Below are positions 38,085-47,990 of a stretch of DNA of 64,000 nt, piece after piece (the stretch's first letter is position 1; the number at the start of each line of letters is the position of its first letter). The stretch is from Metabacillus sp. B2-18 (GTDB taxonomy: Bacteria > Bacillota > Bacilli > Bacillales > Bacillaceae): positions 4,213,501 through 4,277,500 of the forward strand of contig NZ_CP088245.1 of assembly GCF_021117275.1 (NCBI RefSeq), written 5' to 3'. The position numbers and the translations under genes were made by a program. The notes under the pieces are model-generated. The model was not told where the DNA came from and did no database searches. It saw only the letters and a program-made list of their open reading frames with translations.

Positions 38085-38657
38085 CAAATATCTCATTTTT
38101 CTGACTCAATTCGGCCAGTATTGAGACTCACTTTGACTGCTCTCTCTTTTTTCTGTCCCAATTCTGCTACTATCGAGAAACACTTTGACTTGCTCACTCG
38201 TTTTTTGTCCCGATTCTGCTACTATCGAGACACAACTTTGTTGCTCACTCTTTTTTCTGTCCCGATTCTGCCACTATCGAGACACAACTTGACTGCTCTC
38301 TCTTTTTTCTGTCCCGATTCTGCCACTATCGAGACACAACTTGACTGCTCTCTCTTTTTTCTGTCCCGATTCTCCCACTATTGAGACTCACTTTGACTGC
38401 TCTCTCTTTTTTCTGTCCCGATTCTGCCACTATCGAGACACAACTTGACTGCTCTCTCTTTTTTCTGTCCCGATTCTCCCACTATCGAGACACAACTTGA
38501 CTGCTCTCTCTTTTTTCTGTCCCGATTCTCCCACTATCCAGACACATTTTCACTGCTCTCTCTTTTTTCTGTCCCGATTCTGCCACTATCGAGACACAAC
38601 TTGACTGCTCTCTCTTTTTTCTGTCCCGATTCTCCCACTATCGAGACACAACTTGAC
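38085..38657. repeat. 52-bp tandem hairpin repeat array, locus 2 part A
   Basis: About eleven direct units of 52 bp with core TGTCCCGAT, loop TCTGC(C/T)ACT, then ATCGAGACA and linker CAACTTGACTGCTCTCTC plus a T/C tract. The core and period equal those of the arrays at 2.1-6.2 kb, but the linker differs. The stem pair that is C-A on the plus strand becomes G-U on the minus strand. Outer units vary (TTGACTCAAT-type near 38103). Confidence 0.9.
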
Positions 38658-38665
38658 TGCTCTCT

Positions 38666-40131
38666 AGTCAAGTCCAGAATATTGTGTAAATTTAATACAA
38701 TGTTTTCAACTACTACATTTGGATATGTGTATTATCCCCTACATTTTTTTTTGCGTAAATTCCATGGGCTTTCACTTACATATCCAGGGAAGGCTGTCAA
38801 AGGTTCCTCACTTTGACAGTCTTTCCTGGATATGTGATCATTCCATAATGGAAGCTACGAAAAAATTAGCATCTTCTTATAGATTTTGTAGAGTAAACAG
38901 ATTCTTGGTATTCCATTAAAACAGCTCCTACTAAACGAAAAGCAGATTGTGTGTTTGGGAAGATACGAATAACTCTTTCTCTTCTTCGTACTTCTTGATT
39001 TAATCGTTCAAGAGAGTTCGTACTTCGTATATGAGGGCGCATATTCACTGGATGATTCATATATTGAATGGTATCTTCGAACCCTTCATCGAAAATAGTA
39101 AGAGCCTTTTCGTACTTTGGATTATTTCCAAATTGAGTCATCAGTTCATTCTTAAAGGTTCTGATATCTTCAACAGTGATTGCCTCAAACACACGCTTGA
39201 TCATCATACGAATATCAGCTGAATCCTTTTTGGGCAACTTTTCAATAATGTTCCTTTTAAAATGAACATTACACCTTTGCCAGCTAGTACCTAAAAATTC
39301 ACGTTGTATGGCTTTTTGTAAGCCTTGGTGAGCATCTGATATCACTAGTTTCGGAGACTGAAGTCCTCGTGATTTTAGCTGTTGAAGGAAGCGACTCCAA
39401 CTCTCGTAATTCTCTGCATGATCAATACTTAGACCAAGTATTTCACGCTGGCCCTTATCTGTAATAGCTGTGGCAATATAAACAGCCTTTGAGACCACCT
39501 TATGGTGTTCTCTCACTTTGATATACATGGCATCTACAAAAAGATAGGGATAATATTTGACGTTTAAAGGACGCTTTGCCCAATCATTTACGATTGGATC
39601 TAATTTCAAGGTCAATGAAGAAACAAACGATTTTGAGACAGATTTACCACATAGCTGTTCAACTATTTGTGTTACCTTGCGTGTTGAGACCCCATTAATA
39701 ACCATTTCCAACATGGAGATCACTAAAGCTTGATCACATCTAGCATATTTTTCAAAAACTGTAGTCGAAAACTCACCATCACGAGTTCTCGGCACCTTGA
39801 GTTGTATCTTGCCGATACTCATAATTAATTCACGTTCATAGTAGCCGTTGCGATAGTCACGACGGGCTGCAGAGCGTTCATAAGAAGCAGCATGTAGATA
39901 ATCATCTCTCTCTTTTTCCATAAACTCATTTAAGACCAAAACAATTGCTGATTTAACTACTGCATCAATATCAGAATTTAATACAGAATCTTTTAAAACT
40001 TCCAAATCTAGGTTAAACTGTAACTGGGTCATCTTATTCCTCTTTTCATGTTTATCGTAGCTGAAAACATTGTAGCCAAGAGTGAATAAAATGAACCCTT
40101 TTTCTTTTTACACAATTATACGGACTTAATC
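38666..40131 (-). mobile_element. IS256-family insertion sequence, copy 3 (1466 bp)
   Basis: Same element as copies 1 and 2 in opposite orientation. Ends AGTCAAGTCCAGAATATTGT and, on the minus strand, GATTAAGTCCGTATAATTGT. Target duplication TGCTCTCT (38658-38665 and 40132-40139) lies in the linker of the 52-bp repeat, as for the other copies. Internal hairpin at 38778-38835. Confidence 0.93.
38866..40032 (-). CDS. IS256-family DDE transposase, copy 3
   Basis: 388 aa, identical to the proteins at 2616 and 4559, with the complete catalytic set Asp167, Asp233, Glu342 and the Cys254-x2-His257 pair. Lies inside the hairpin array of locus 2. Together with copy 2 it forms an inverted pair 32.7 kb apart. 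Confidence 0.95.
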   Translation of the reverse strand: MTQLQFNLDLEVLKDSVLNSDIDAVVKSAIVLVLNEFMEKERDDYLHAASYERSAARRDYRNGYYERELIMSIGKIQLKVPRTRDGEFSTTVFEKYARCDQALVISMLEMVINGVSTRKVTQIVEQLCGKSVSKSFVSSLTLKLDPIVNDWAKRPLNVKYYPYLFVDAMYIKVREHHKVVSKAVYIATAITDKGQREILGLSIDHAENYESWSRFLQQLKSRGLQSPKLVISDAHQGLQKAIQREFLGTSWQRCNVHFKRNIIEKLPKKDSADIRMMIKRVFEAITVEDIRTFKNELMTQFGNNPKYEKALTIFDEGFEDTIQYMNHPVNMRPHIRSTNSLERLNQEVRRRERVIRIFPNTQSAFRLVGAVLMEYQESVYSTKSIRRC

Positions 40132-40139
40132 TGCTCTCT

Positions 40140-40432
40140 CTTTTTTCTGTCCCGATTCTGCCACTATCGAGACACAACTTGACTGCTCTCTCTTTTTTCT
40201 GTCCCGATTCTCCCACTATCCAGACACATTTTCACTGCTGTCTCTTTTTTCTGTCCCGATTCTGCCACTATCCAGACACATTTTCACTGCCCGCTCTCTT
40301 TTGTGTCCCGATTCTGCCACTATCCAGACACATTTTCACTGCCCGGCCTATTTCCTGTCTCGATTCGCGAACTATCGAGATTCGATTTATCTACTCACTC
40401 TTTTTCTGTCCCGATTCTCACCATTACCAATT
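40140..40432. repeat. 52-bp tandem hairpin repeat array, locus 2 part B
   Basis: Five to six units continue after the IS with more variation: ATCCAGACA arms against TGTCCCGAT in several units (less well paired) and TGTCTCGAT with ATCGAGATT near 40360. The array stops 20-30 bp before the NERD gene's stop codon. Confidence 0.85.
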
Positions 40433-40459
40433 AAAGATTGGGACTAATCAATCTCACCC

Positions 40460-41368
40460 TTACTTATAATAAGTGCGTCTCGCATTCCCATGTGCAGTAT
40501 AGTGTTCCCTCAAGATCCGCATTAAAGTTTTTCTACTAATGTCTGTATTACACCATTCATAGATACTCTCAGTAGTGATTCTTCCCTCTGGAAATAAAAT
40601 TTCAAATTCTTTTATATTCCGTAAAATAGCTACTCCCACTGCTTCTTTTTCTCCACACCTTTTGCATAGATAGCTCTTGTTATTCCTATAAACTAAATAG
40701 GAATAACAAGAATTGCAATAAATGCCCTTTTGTAATTGGTCATAATAATATTCAGGAAGGTTAGTATGTGGATTCTTGGTTTTGTGTAAGGAGAGCAATG
40801 TTTGTGCGAGCTTCTTCTGATGATCATTTAATCTTGACGGGGTTTTATTAAAACTTCTTATAAAATGTTGTACTTGTGTTGGGAGAATTATTGGTTGATC
40901 CATTGGAGCTTGGTATAAAGTGAATTCTGGATTTATAAAGATAACAGAGGGTTCCACAAGGAAGTTGAGTTTGAGGGTTTGTAATAACTGCCGAAGTAGA
41001 GTGGCACTTCTCTTAAGCTGGATAATAGGATTCTTGTATTCTCGATTCGTTGTGACGGAGTAGAGTTTATCTCCTTCAAGATAACAATCACCTTCATAAT
41101 TTTTTATATCTAGTAAGTGAATGACATCTTGCGAAATAATCAGTGAATCAATTTGAAAATAAGAATTGTTCACTTCTAAAAGCAAATCGTTGATCATATA
41201 CCTTTCTTCTAAAATACTTTCTGCCGCTCTGTCAAATGCCACTTCTCCCTCAAAGCCCTTTTGAAGATTTAAGTATCGAAACTTTTCCTTTTCTGTTAAT
41301 TCCATACGTGTGTATAAGATTTTAAAAAGTTTCAGCTCAATCGGTTCTTGCCTGTCTTTAATGATCAT
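40460..41368 (-). CDS. NERD-domain protein with C-terminal zinc ribbon
   Basis: A 302-aa protein. Residues about 35-150 form a nuclease-related NERD domain: GFEGEVAFDRA, then the acidic/Lys pattern FQIDSLIISQDVIHLLDIKNYEGD, like the D...(D/E)xK core. Residues about 215-242 carry CNSC and CKRC pairs for a zinc ribbon. The last 50 residues (SRKTLMRILREHYTAHGNARRTYYK) look like a helix-turn-helix. Role unknown; NERD proteins are thought to act on DNA. The start at ATG 41368 has GAAAGGTAG upstream. Confidence 0.8.
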   Translation of the reverse strand: MIIKDRQEPIELKLFKILYTRMELTEKEKFRYLNLQKGFEGEVAFDRAAESILEERYMINDLLLEVNNSYFQIDSLIISQDVIHLLDIKNYEGDCYLEGDKLYSVTTNREYKNPIIQLKRSATLLRQLLQTLKLNFLVEPSVIFINPEFTLYQAPMDQPIILPTQVQHFIRSFNKTPSRLNDHQKKLAQTLLSLHKTKNPHTNLPEYYYDQLQKGIYCNSCYSYLVYRNNKSYLCKRCGEKEAVGVAILRNIKEFEILFPEGRITTESIYEWCNTDISRKTLMRILREHYTAHGNARRTYYK

Positions 41369-41492
41369 AGTTCACTACCTTTCTTTAGTTTTCTTTCATT
41401 TTATAGTATAGATTAGTTTACATTCAAATCTATAAATTTAAATTATGACTCACCAAAAGAGGCCATCTCCAATTCAAGACAGCCTCGCTCAT

Positions 41493-42588
41493 TTAATCTT
41501 TTATTAAAAAACTACCTGGCACAACATCTACTATCACTTTCTCATAAGAATAATGATCTTTACCAGCTTCTTTATATCCCCAATATCCGTTAGTTTCTTT
41601 CCCTTTTTTAAAGGTTAGCTCAAAGCCCTTCCCTTCATGAAAACTGTAGCTTTTTACTTCTTGAACCGCTCCGTTATCTACCAATTGATAAGAAAGGAAA
41701 TGACCTAAAGAGCCGTGTGGGGTAAGAACACCTGAGTGTGGTGCAACAGGACTGTTGTAATATTCATATCCTTTCGTTTCTACTTTCGATTCCTTTATCT
41801 TGAACTGGTGGGTATCAAGCGAGTATTGATCACCTTCAGTTAGCCATGATAGCTCAATATTCTCCATTTTGCGTCCAGTTTTCTTCATAGAGGAAAGATC
41901 TACTAAACTTACACCACCACGGCCAATCACCTCAATGGTATTTTGGTTGTTATATACACCATGGCTGTGTCTTCATCTATACCATATGATATTTCATTTT
42001 GTTCTCCTAATTCAGCAGTAACAGCTATGAGCCTGCCCAATCTAGCTTTTTTATCAAAATGTTGATCAATAATTCCTTCTTGGAAGAAACCTAGTCCTTG
42101 CTCAAGGTATCCTGGTCCACCTTCTTGCTGAGTCATGCCATCATATGTTTCGGTGAAGCCTTTAGATAACGTATCATAGCTTCCTCCTCCTGCAATCATA
42201 ACATCACTCATAATCGCTGCTCCTGCACTTGTTCCTCCTAGGACCGCACCATTTCTGTAAATATCCCAAATAGCATTTAGTACCTTCGAATGGGTCATAT
42301 CGTCATTTAATAGTGATGCTGTAATATTGGTCTGGTCACCACCGACAAACCAAATCGCTGTAAAATCTTTTATTTTCTTTGCTAACTCTTCATTATTTCG
42401 ATTATCCAGCCAGCTAGATTCATTCTCTACCGTTCCTTTAAAATCATGATTTGAGATTGATAGAATTTCAATTACCTCACTTTCTACTCCGTATTGAATT
42501 AAATCCTTCTTATTACTGCACCTACTGCTGAAATCCATAGCGATAGACATAAAAGCAAAGTAAGTAAGATGCTAAAACCTTTTCTCAT
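41493..42588 (-). pseudogene. cyanophycinase-like peptidase S51 family protein, broken
   Basis: Three pieces are visible. From ATG 42588 (behind GGGAGAG) comes a signal peptide MRKGFSILLTLLLCLSLWIS, then the frame stops. From about 42520 a second frame reads NKKDLIQYGVESEVIEIL through FVGGDQTNI, the catalytic-Ser region LGGTSAGAAIMSD and GIDEDTAMVY, ending at 41927. A third frame resumes with NNQNTIEVIGRGGVSLVDLS and runs to 41493. So there is an internal deletion (the early GGG and TAASS part is missing) and one frameshift near 41950. No cyanophycin synthetase is near. A sequencing error could explain the frameshift but not the missing segment. Confidence 0.8.
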
Positions 42589-42803
42589 ACAATCTCTCCC
42601 TCTCTTTTTTAGTCCACAGTTGCGAAATCACGTTTGTCAAAAAGTAACTTGCAAATTTTATGCCACTAGTAAAAGAAGGAAAAAGCCAGAAAATACACGT
42701 TGTCTTCAAGCTTATTGGGTTATTTCGGTTGTTTATAGGTGAAAACAATACACTCAATTAAAAAAGGAAAGCATCTCTGCTTCCCCTCTCACACCTATTT
42801 ACT

Positions 42804-43829
42804 TTATGACCCCTTCTTCACATCTTCAATAAACGCTAGCACCTCATCCTCTTTCGTTGCCCAAGATGTAACAAGTCGTATAGCAGAAGAATCGTTATCA
42901 ATCTTTTCCCAAAGATGGAATGCATATTTTTGCTGAAGTTTTTCAATAAAGGAGTTCGGGAAGATTGGAAATACTTGATTTGAAGGTGAATGAGTTAAGA
43001 ATGAAAAACCTGCTTTGCTTATTTCTTCACGAAACTTTTCAGCCATCGAATTAGCATGGATTGCTAGATCGAAATAGAGGTCATCCTTGAATAATTCACG
43101 GAACTGAATACCCAATAGTCTCCCTTTTGCAAGAAGTGCTCCTTTTTGCTTCATATGAAAACGAAAATCTTCCTTAAGAGCATCGTTACAGATGACTAAC
43201 GCTTCACCAAGTAGTGCTCCATTCTTTGTTCCCCCAATGTAAAAAGCATCTAAAAGTGAAGGTAAATCACTTAGCTTAAGATCACTTTCTGTTGAACAAA
43301 GTGCAGAGCCTAGTCTCGCTCCATCCATAAATAAAATGAGGTTATGTTCATCACAAAACTCACGTAACTGTATGAGTTCATCTTTTTGATAGACCGTTCC
43401 TATTTCTGTTGAGTTTGAAATATAAACTAACTTTGGTTTTACCATATGTTCATCGGGATGGGATTCTAAAACATTTTTAACATGCTCTACTGTTAATTTG
43501 CCATTATCACCCTCAACAGAGATGATTTTATGTCCAGTGGCCTCAATTGCACCTGTTTCATGTGTGAAAATATGGCCGGTATTAACTGAAATAGCAGCTT
43601 CATGTGGTCTAAGAAAAGCAGATATAGCTGTTAAATTTGTTTGTGTTCCCCCTGATAATAGATGAACATCTACATTTTTATTTAAAAGTTTTTGTTTAAT
43701 TAGCTCCTTAGCTTCTTGTGTAAACCTGTCTTCACCGTATCCGTCTTCTTGGACAAGATTTGATTCTATTAATGCGTTTAGTATCCTTGGATGTGCACCT
43801 TCACTATAATCATTCTTAAAGCTGTACAT
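42804..43829 (-). CDS. low-specificity L-threonine aldolase (PLP)
   Basis: A 341-aa fold-type I PLP enzyme that cleaves threonine or allo-threonine to glycine and acetaldehyde. ATG 43829 is used because GGAGG lies six bases upstream; the frame is open to 43880. Motifs: SFKNDYSEGAHPRIL near the N terminus, TGHIFTHETGAIEATGHK, the cofactor Asp in LFMDGARLGSAL and the Schiff-base Lys in IGGTKNGALLGEA. Normal length. The SFKNDYSEGAHP start is typical of the LtaE-like beta-eliminating lyase family. Confidence 0.9.
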   Translation of the reverse strand: MYSFKNDYSEGAHPRILNALIESNLVQEDGYGEDRFTQEAKELIKQKLLNKNVDVHLLSGGTQTNLTAISAFLRPHEAAISVNTGHIFTHETGAIEATGHKIISVEGDNGKLTVEHVKNVLESHPDEHMVKPKLVYISNSTEIGTVYQKDELIQLREFCDEHNLILFMDGARLGSALCSTESDLKLSDLPSLLDAFYIGGTKNGALLGEALVICNDALKEDFRFHMKQKGALLAKGRLLGIQFRELFKDDLYFDLAIHANSMAEKFREEISKAGFSFLTHSPSNQVFPIFPNSFIEKLQQKYAFHLWEKIDNDSSAIRLVTSWATKEDEVLAFIEDVKKGS

Positions 43830-43923
43830 AGTTATCCTCCATTTACTAATCGTTAGTCTGTCATAGAGATAGTATAGCATTTCTCGCTTGGATCATTGTA
43901 TCAAGGTCTCTTGAGATAAAATA

Positions 43924-43954
43924 AATCAGACAACACAATATGTGCTGCCTGATT
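43924..43954 (-). terminator. terminator of the glucosaminidase gene
   Basis: Imperfect arms AATCAGACAACACA / TGTGCTGCCTGATT with TTTATTTT following on the minus strand. Confidence 0.7.
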
Positions 43955-43961
43955 CCCAACT

Positions 43962-45113
43962 CTAGTTATAATAATTCTGTTGTTTTTTATTAAATTGAAC
44001 AGTATAACCGCCACCAAGATCAAGTCGGTCTCCGTTAATTCCGTAAACAGGATAATTTCCACCTGCTTTAAGATTGCTATAAGGAGTTCCATCAGGGCTG
44101 AACATAGCAGCTTCTTTTGAAAGCTCTAGTCTTCCTAAATGATAGACTGGCTTATCTGACATTTTTACATAATAGCCGCCACCAACTTGATAGACACTTG
44201 AATCATAATCATAAACCATCAATGATTCACCTTTTTTAAAAACACGGTGAACAGTTCCATCAGGCTTGTACATAACAGTAGTTGAATTTTTAATTAAAAT
44301 TCTACCTATGTATATGCTCATCTTGCTGCTATTAGCATCTACACGATATCCTCCGCCAACATCATAGCTGTTTCCAATAACTCCATAAACTCTTACTTTT
44401 TCACCTTTTTTAAGAGTTTTGAAAACTGATCCATTTGGAGCTAGCATAGAAACATCAGCTTTAATTGTTATTCTGGCTACAGGCTGTTTATGATTAGTCG
44501 GTAAACTAACATGTGGAATGGTGAGAGTCATTTTTGACATATTAAGATGGATTTGAAGTATTTTTTCTCCATAGCCTTTTCCAGGCACTGCCCATCTTCC
44601 ATTTAAATCTGTCCATAAAGGCGCAATTCCTCGTGTTACAAGGTTAAAGCGAGGATCAATAAGCTCTGTATTCAGCGGATCTTTACTTGCATAAGCTTTT
44701 AAGTGCTGAATGTGAGCGCGAACTCCTTCCTCAGGTGTAGCAAAAAACGCACCTTTTACACCTCCACCAGTCGTTCCGATTCCTGCATAGTTATTTTGCT
44801 CTGGAATCACATCACCACCGAAGCGGAAAAAGCCTGTTTCATGAATGGCTTGAGCAAAGGCAATATCTCCACGTACTCCTTCTTTTCTACCAATTTCAAG
44901 ATATAATTCTGCGAGTTGATAGATTGATACACTTGTAAGCTTTGGGGACGATTCGTTTAATAAAACATAATCTCCCATTTGCTTTGACGTTAACTGAGAA
45001 GGACCCATAATTGTTGTAGAATTTGCCGCTTTTGCAGAAAAACTTGGAACCAACGCACTTAACACCAAAATGAAAGCGAAAACTAGGGAATAAAGACGTG
45101 TGTCTTTTAACAT
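43962..45113 (-). CDS. secreted N-acetylglucosaminidase with SH3-like repeats
   Basis: The 383-aa protein has a signal peptide (LVFAFILVLSALVPSFSAKA, cleavage after AKA). Residues about 60-200 form a glucosaminidase domain of the LytD/FlgJ type with catalytic Glu in AQAIHETGFFRFGG and the substrate loop EQNNYAGIGTTGG. The C-terminal half has three repeats of about 50-55 residues (MLAPNGSVFKTLKKGEKVRVYG, VMYKPDGTVHRVFKKGESL, AMFSPDGTPYSNLKAGGNY), likely wall-binding modules. Cuts peptidoglycan glycan chains outside the cell. Single gene with its own terminator. Confidence 0.88.
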   Translation of the reverse strand: MLKDTRLYSLVFAFILVLSALVPSFSAKAANSTTIMGPSQLTSKQMGDYVLLNESSPKLTSVSIYQLAELYLEIGRKEGVRGDIAFAQAIHETGFFRFGGDVIPEQNNYAGIGTTGGGVKGAFFATPEEGVRAHIQHLKAYASKDPLNTELIDPRFNLVTRGIAPLWTDLNGRWAVPGKGYGEKILQIHLNMSKMTLTIPHVSLPTNHKQPVARITIKADVSMLAPNGSVFKTLKKGEKVRVYGVIGNSYDVGGGYRVDANSSKMSIYIGRILIKNSTTVMYKPDGTVHRVFKKGESLMVYDYDSSVYQVGGGYYVKMSDKPVYHLGRLELSKEAAMFSPDGTPYSNLKAGGNYPVYGINGDRLDLGGGYTVQFNKKQQNYYN

Positions 45114-45298
45114 AACAATATAACTCCTTTTTCCATTTGATCAATATCAAGTCATATTATAGCAAATAATAGATAAATAGTTATTCTTTTCTTGTAAAAT
45201 ATTAGAAAGATTGTCGAAAAAGATAATAATATGAATAACTATTATCACAGAACAAAAAGGAAATAATAGTTAAATGTCGCTTTAGTTGACCAAAAAAA

Positions 45299-45330
45299 AA
45301 GCAACTGGTCTATTAAAGACTTAGTTGCTT
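45299..45330 (-). terminator. terminator of ohr
   Basis: Arms AGCAACTGGTCT / AGACTTAGTTGCTT (one mismatch) with a nine-base T run on the minus strand. Confidence 0.8.
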
Positions 45331-45358
45331 CAACAATAAATGATCTTTTTTAAGAATA

Positions 45359-45781
45359 CTATACAATCTCCAACGTCACATCAATATTTCCTCTAGTTGC
45401 TTTTGAGTAAGGACAAAATGCATGTGCTTTTTCCACTAAATCCTCTAACGTTTCTCTATCAATTCCTGTTCCTTTTACTTGTAAAGTAACTCCTAATTTA
45501 AACCCTTGATCTGCTTCATCTTTTAATAAGCTAACGTTTGCAGTTACTTCTGACTCAAATGTTTGACGCTCTTTTTTCGCAATAAATTGCAGAGCTCCAT
45601 CAAAGCAAGCTGCATAGCCAGCCGCAAATAGCTGTTCAGGATTTGTTGCTTCAGGTATTTTTTTTGCTCTAGGCGTTCCAGGCATTGCCACCTCTAACTT
45701 AATGACACCATCTGGTGATTCAACTCTACCTTCACGTCCTCCTACTGCTGAAACTGTTGATGTAAATAATGTGTTTGACAT
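45359..45781 (-). CDS. ohrA: organic hydroperoxide resistance protein (Ohr/OsmC family)
   Basis: The 140-aa peroxidase reduces organic hydroperoxides using a reactive Cys pair: Cys59 in AGYAACFDGAL and Cys123 in AHAFCPYSKA, exactly placed for Ohr. Start ATG 45781 has GGAGG eight bases upstream; the five extra codons to 45796 include that site. Adjacent and divergent to an OhrR-type repressor, as in B. subtilis ohrA-ohrR. The paralog choice (ohrA rather than ohrB) rests on this neighbour. Confidence 0.93.
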   Translation of the reverse strand: MSNTLFTSTVSAVGGREGRVESPDGVIKLEVAMPGTPRAKKIPEATNPEQLFAAGYAACFDGALQFIAKKERQTFESEVTANVSLLKDEADQGFKLGVTLQVKGTGIDRETLEDLVEKAHAFCPYSKATRGNIDVTLEIV

Positions 45782-45799
45782 TTTTAATTCCTCCAATAA

Positions 45800-45945
45800 A
45801 TAGTTTTTTAAAATTAAATTTTACAAACCCTTTATGTCATCATCATACAACCCTCTTTTTATATTGTCAACAATTTAATTTTACACAATCTAATTGTTGA
45901 GTTAATTTTTAGATTTGATACAATTGAATGATGAAAGATTAAATA
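45800..45945. promoter_or_regulatory. likely OhrR operator region between ohr and ohrR
   Basis: The 180-bp divergent gap holds several AT-rich palindromic tracts similar to the TACAATTAAATTGTA OhrR box: AAAATTAAATTTTACAAA near 45809 and CAATTTAATTTTACACAATC near 45870, plus GATACAATTGAATG near 45916. Exact site not resolved. Confidence 0.5.
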
Positions 45946-45963
45946 TATTTGAGGTGTACATCA

Positions 45964-46404
45964 TTGGGAAATAATGAAGAACTAAAATTAGATAATCAAC
46001 TATGCTTCTCTCTATATGCTTGCTCTCGGGCAATTCTTCGTCTTTATCGTCCATTTTTGGATGAAATGAATTTAACTTATCCTCAATATTTAGTTCTCCT
46101 AGTATTGTGGGAAAAACAGCAAAGTTCGGTAAAAGAGCTTGGCGAGCTGCTAGAACTTGACTCTGGAACACTTACACCCATGCTAAAGCGAATGGAAACA
46201 GCTGAACTTATTGAAAGAAGACGCGACAAAGCAGATGAGCGTGTTGTTCTTGTTACCATTACAGAAAAAGGAGCTTCTATTAAAGAAAAAGCTGCTTGTG
46301 TCCCACAATCATTATTAAATTCATCTGGTATGTCGGTAGACGAGATTCTAGCTTTGAATAAGGCAATTAAGCATTTATCACTTCAGGTACATTCAGCTCT
46401 TTAA
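45964..46404 (+). CDS. ohrR: MarR-family peroxide-sensing repressor OhrR
   Basis: About 146 aa from TTG 45964, seven bases after GAGGTG; the upstream codons overlap that site. The redox Cys lies in DNQLCFSLYACSR (Cys14, with a second at Cys20), as in the one-Cys OhrR sensor. The winged HTH is in SVKELGELLELDSGTLTPMLKRMETAELIERRRDKADERVV. Represses the divergent ohr gene until an organic peroxide oxidises the Cys. Confidence 0.92.
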   Translation: MGNNEELKLDNQLCFSLYACSRAILRLYRPFLDEMNLTYPQYLVLLVLWEKQQSSVKELGELLELDSGTLTPMLKRMETAELIERRRDKADERVVLVTITEKGASIKEKAACVPQSLLNSSGMSVDEILALNKAIKHLSLQVHSAL

Positions 46405-46482
46405 AAAATAACAACACAATGACAAAGACCGTCATTTTCGTTCCTAGAAAAACACATGAATCTTATAGTGATTACCAAATTT

Positions 46483-46502
46483 GAGGGGAGCATTTCCCCC
46501 TC
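46483..46502 (+). terminator. terminator of ohrR
   Basis: Arms GAGGGG / CCCCTC followed by TCTTTTCTT. Confidence 0.6.
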
Positions 46503-46563
46503 TCTTTTCTTGAACTTGTCCATGTCTTCATTCTTGAAGCATAATTTTACTCCATTTTGAAAT

Positions 46564-47424
46564 CTAGAAAATCAAAAAAACTGCGCCAATTGTGATCACA
46601 ATTCCACCTATTACCTTCTGTTTTGTTATTTTCTCCTTTAAAATCACGAAACTTAAAATCATCGTGATCACAACACTTAATTTATCTATCGGAGCAACTA
46701 CTGAAACCTTTCCAATTGCTAGGGCACCAAAATAACAAAGCCATGAAAATCCTGTTGCCATACCAGACAGAACCAAAAATAGATAGCCTTTAGTAGAGAT
46801 TGTTTTCATGTTTTTCTGAGTTCCTTGAAAGAACACAATTGCCCACCAGAACACCATAATAACGATTGTCCTTAAAAAGGTAGCAACATTTGAATCAACA
46901 TCTTCAATTCCGATTTTTGCTAAAATGGCAGTAAATGCAGCAAAGACCGCTCCTAAAATCGCATACAGAATATAAGTATGTGATCTTGCAAAACCTTTCT
47001 TTTCTTCATTCTTACCAATCAACACAAATGTCCCAATCGCAATTAATGCTCCTCCCACCATGATATTTGGGATAGCTTTTTCCCCTAAAATGAGGATAGA
47101 TAAAATGATAGTTAATACTACACTCGATTTATCAATTGGTATCACCTTTGAAGCATCACCCATTGATAGTGCTCTAAAGAAAAACAGCCATGACACACCA
47201 GTAGCAAAGCCTGATAATAAAATAAAAATTAGTGCTTTCGTAGAGATTTCTGTGATAGAGTCCAGCTGGTCTGTTATCAAGACAATAAGAAAAGCCATGA
47301 TTAATACAATAATCGTACGAATAGCAGTTGCTAAATTCGAATTCACATTTTCCATTCCAATTTTCGCTAATATTCCTGTAAGGGCTGCAAAAAAGGCTGC
47401 AAGTAACGCTAAAATGACACTCAT
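46564..47424 (-). CDS. DMT superfamily transporter (EamA family)
   Basis: The 286-aa protein consists of two closely similar EamA halves, each with five helices: KIGMENVNSNLATAIRTIIV / KIGIEDVDSNVATFLRTIVI and MGDASKVIPIDKSSVVLTII / IGKVSVVAPIDKLSVVITMI. Such strong internal symmetry indicates a recent or well-kept duplication. ATG 47424 is favoured by AGAAGG seven bases before it. Substrate unknown. Not related closely to the DMT protein at 28027. Confidence 0.85.
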   Translation of the reverse strand: MSVILALLAAFFAALTGILAKIGMENVNSNLATAIRTIIVLIMAFLIVLITDQLDSITEISTKALIFILLSGFATGVSWLFFFRALSMGDASKVIPIDKSSVVLTIILSILILGEKAIPNIMVGGALIAIGTFVLIGKNEEKKGFARSHTYILYAILGAVFAAFTAILAKIGIEDVDSNVATFLRTIVIMVFWWAIVFFQGTQKNMKTISTKGYLFLVLSGMATGFSWLCYFGALAIGKVSVVAPIDKLSVVITMILSFVILKEKITKQKVIGGIVITIGAVFLIF

Positions 47425-47448
47425 GTTTTGACCTTCTTTTCTATTCAT

Positions 47449-47990
47449 TTCTCTTATTATGTGAAGAAAACTGTTCTTTACTATAGATCAATACCTTCAT
47501 CATGTATATTCAAATTAAAAAATCAGTGTATATTAACAGATTCAGTTTTGAAATATAGAATACGAATGAGTATTGGTTTTCATATGATAATTCGCACTAG
47601 TAAATAAAGGAAATGTAGCAAGTAATCAGCAAAGAAAAATGCACCCAATTTAACGAATTCCATCTCTTCAAGAATCACCAGCAAATAAACTACTAGATAA
47701 GCGGAAAAATTCCTCCTAATGAGGACATAACACGAAAAACAGGTTAAATAGACGGAAAGATTCGCCTATTTAATCAAAAAAGAAGAAAATGGACCTTTTT
47801 ACTTTGCTTAACCGGAGAAATTCCGCTTATATCCCCTAAACCGAGTTCCATTCTTCATCTAACCAGAAAAACTCCGTTTATTTAAACAATCGGTTACTCA
47901 ATTGAAATCCAGAAAGTCTGCTAAACCAACAAAAATAAAAAAAGGATACCACCGGTCATAACCGAAAGGTATCCTTTTCAAACTCTTATA
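47449..47990. repeat. 542-bp gene-free stretch with four degenerate palindromes
   Basis: No reading frame supported. From 47696 to 47886 lie four copies of a palindrome of the type TTAANCGGANAAATTCCGNTTA, at about 47699, 47744, 47806 and 47858 (for example TAAATAGACGGAAAGATTCG with CCTATTTA). Spacing is 45-62 bp. Another inverted repeat (CATAACCGAAAGG region, 47948-47975) probably terminates the methyltransferase operon. Confidence 0.65.

Noticed and set aside
38085..38657. Integron attC-like or REP/RAYT element
   Set aside because: No integrase or RAYT-type transposase nearby, no gene cassettes between hairpins, and no GTTRRRY-type core.
41927..42550. Intact cyanophycinase starting at 42550
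   Set aside because: The apparent start lies inside the relic; the true signal peptide is in another frame and an internal part is missing, so pseudogene is the better call.
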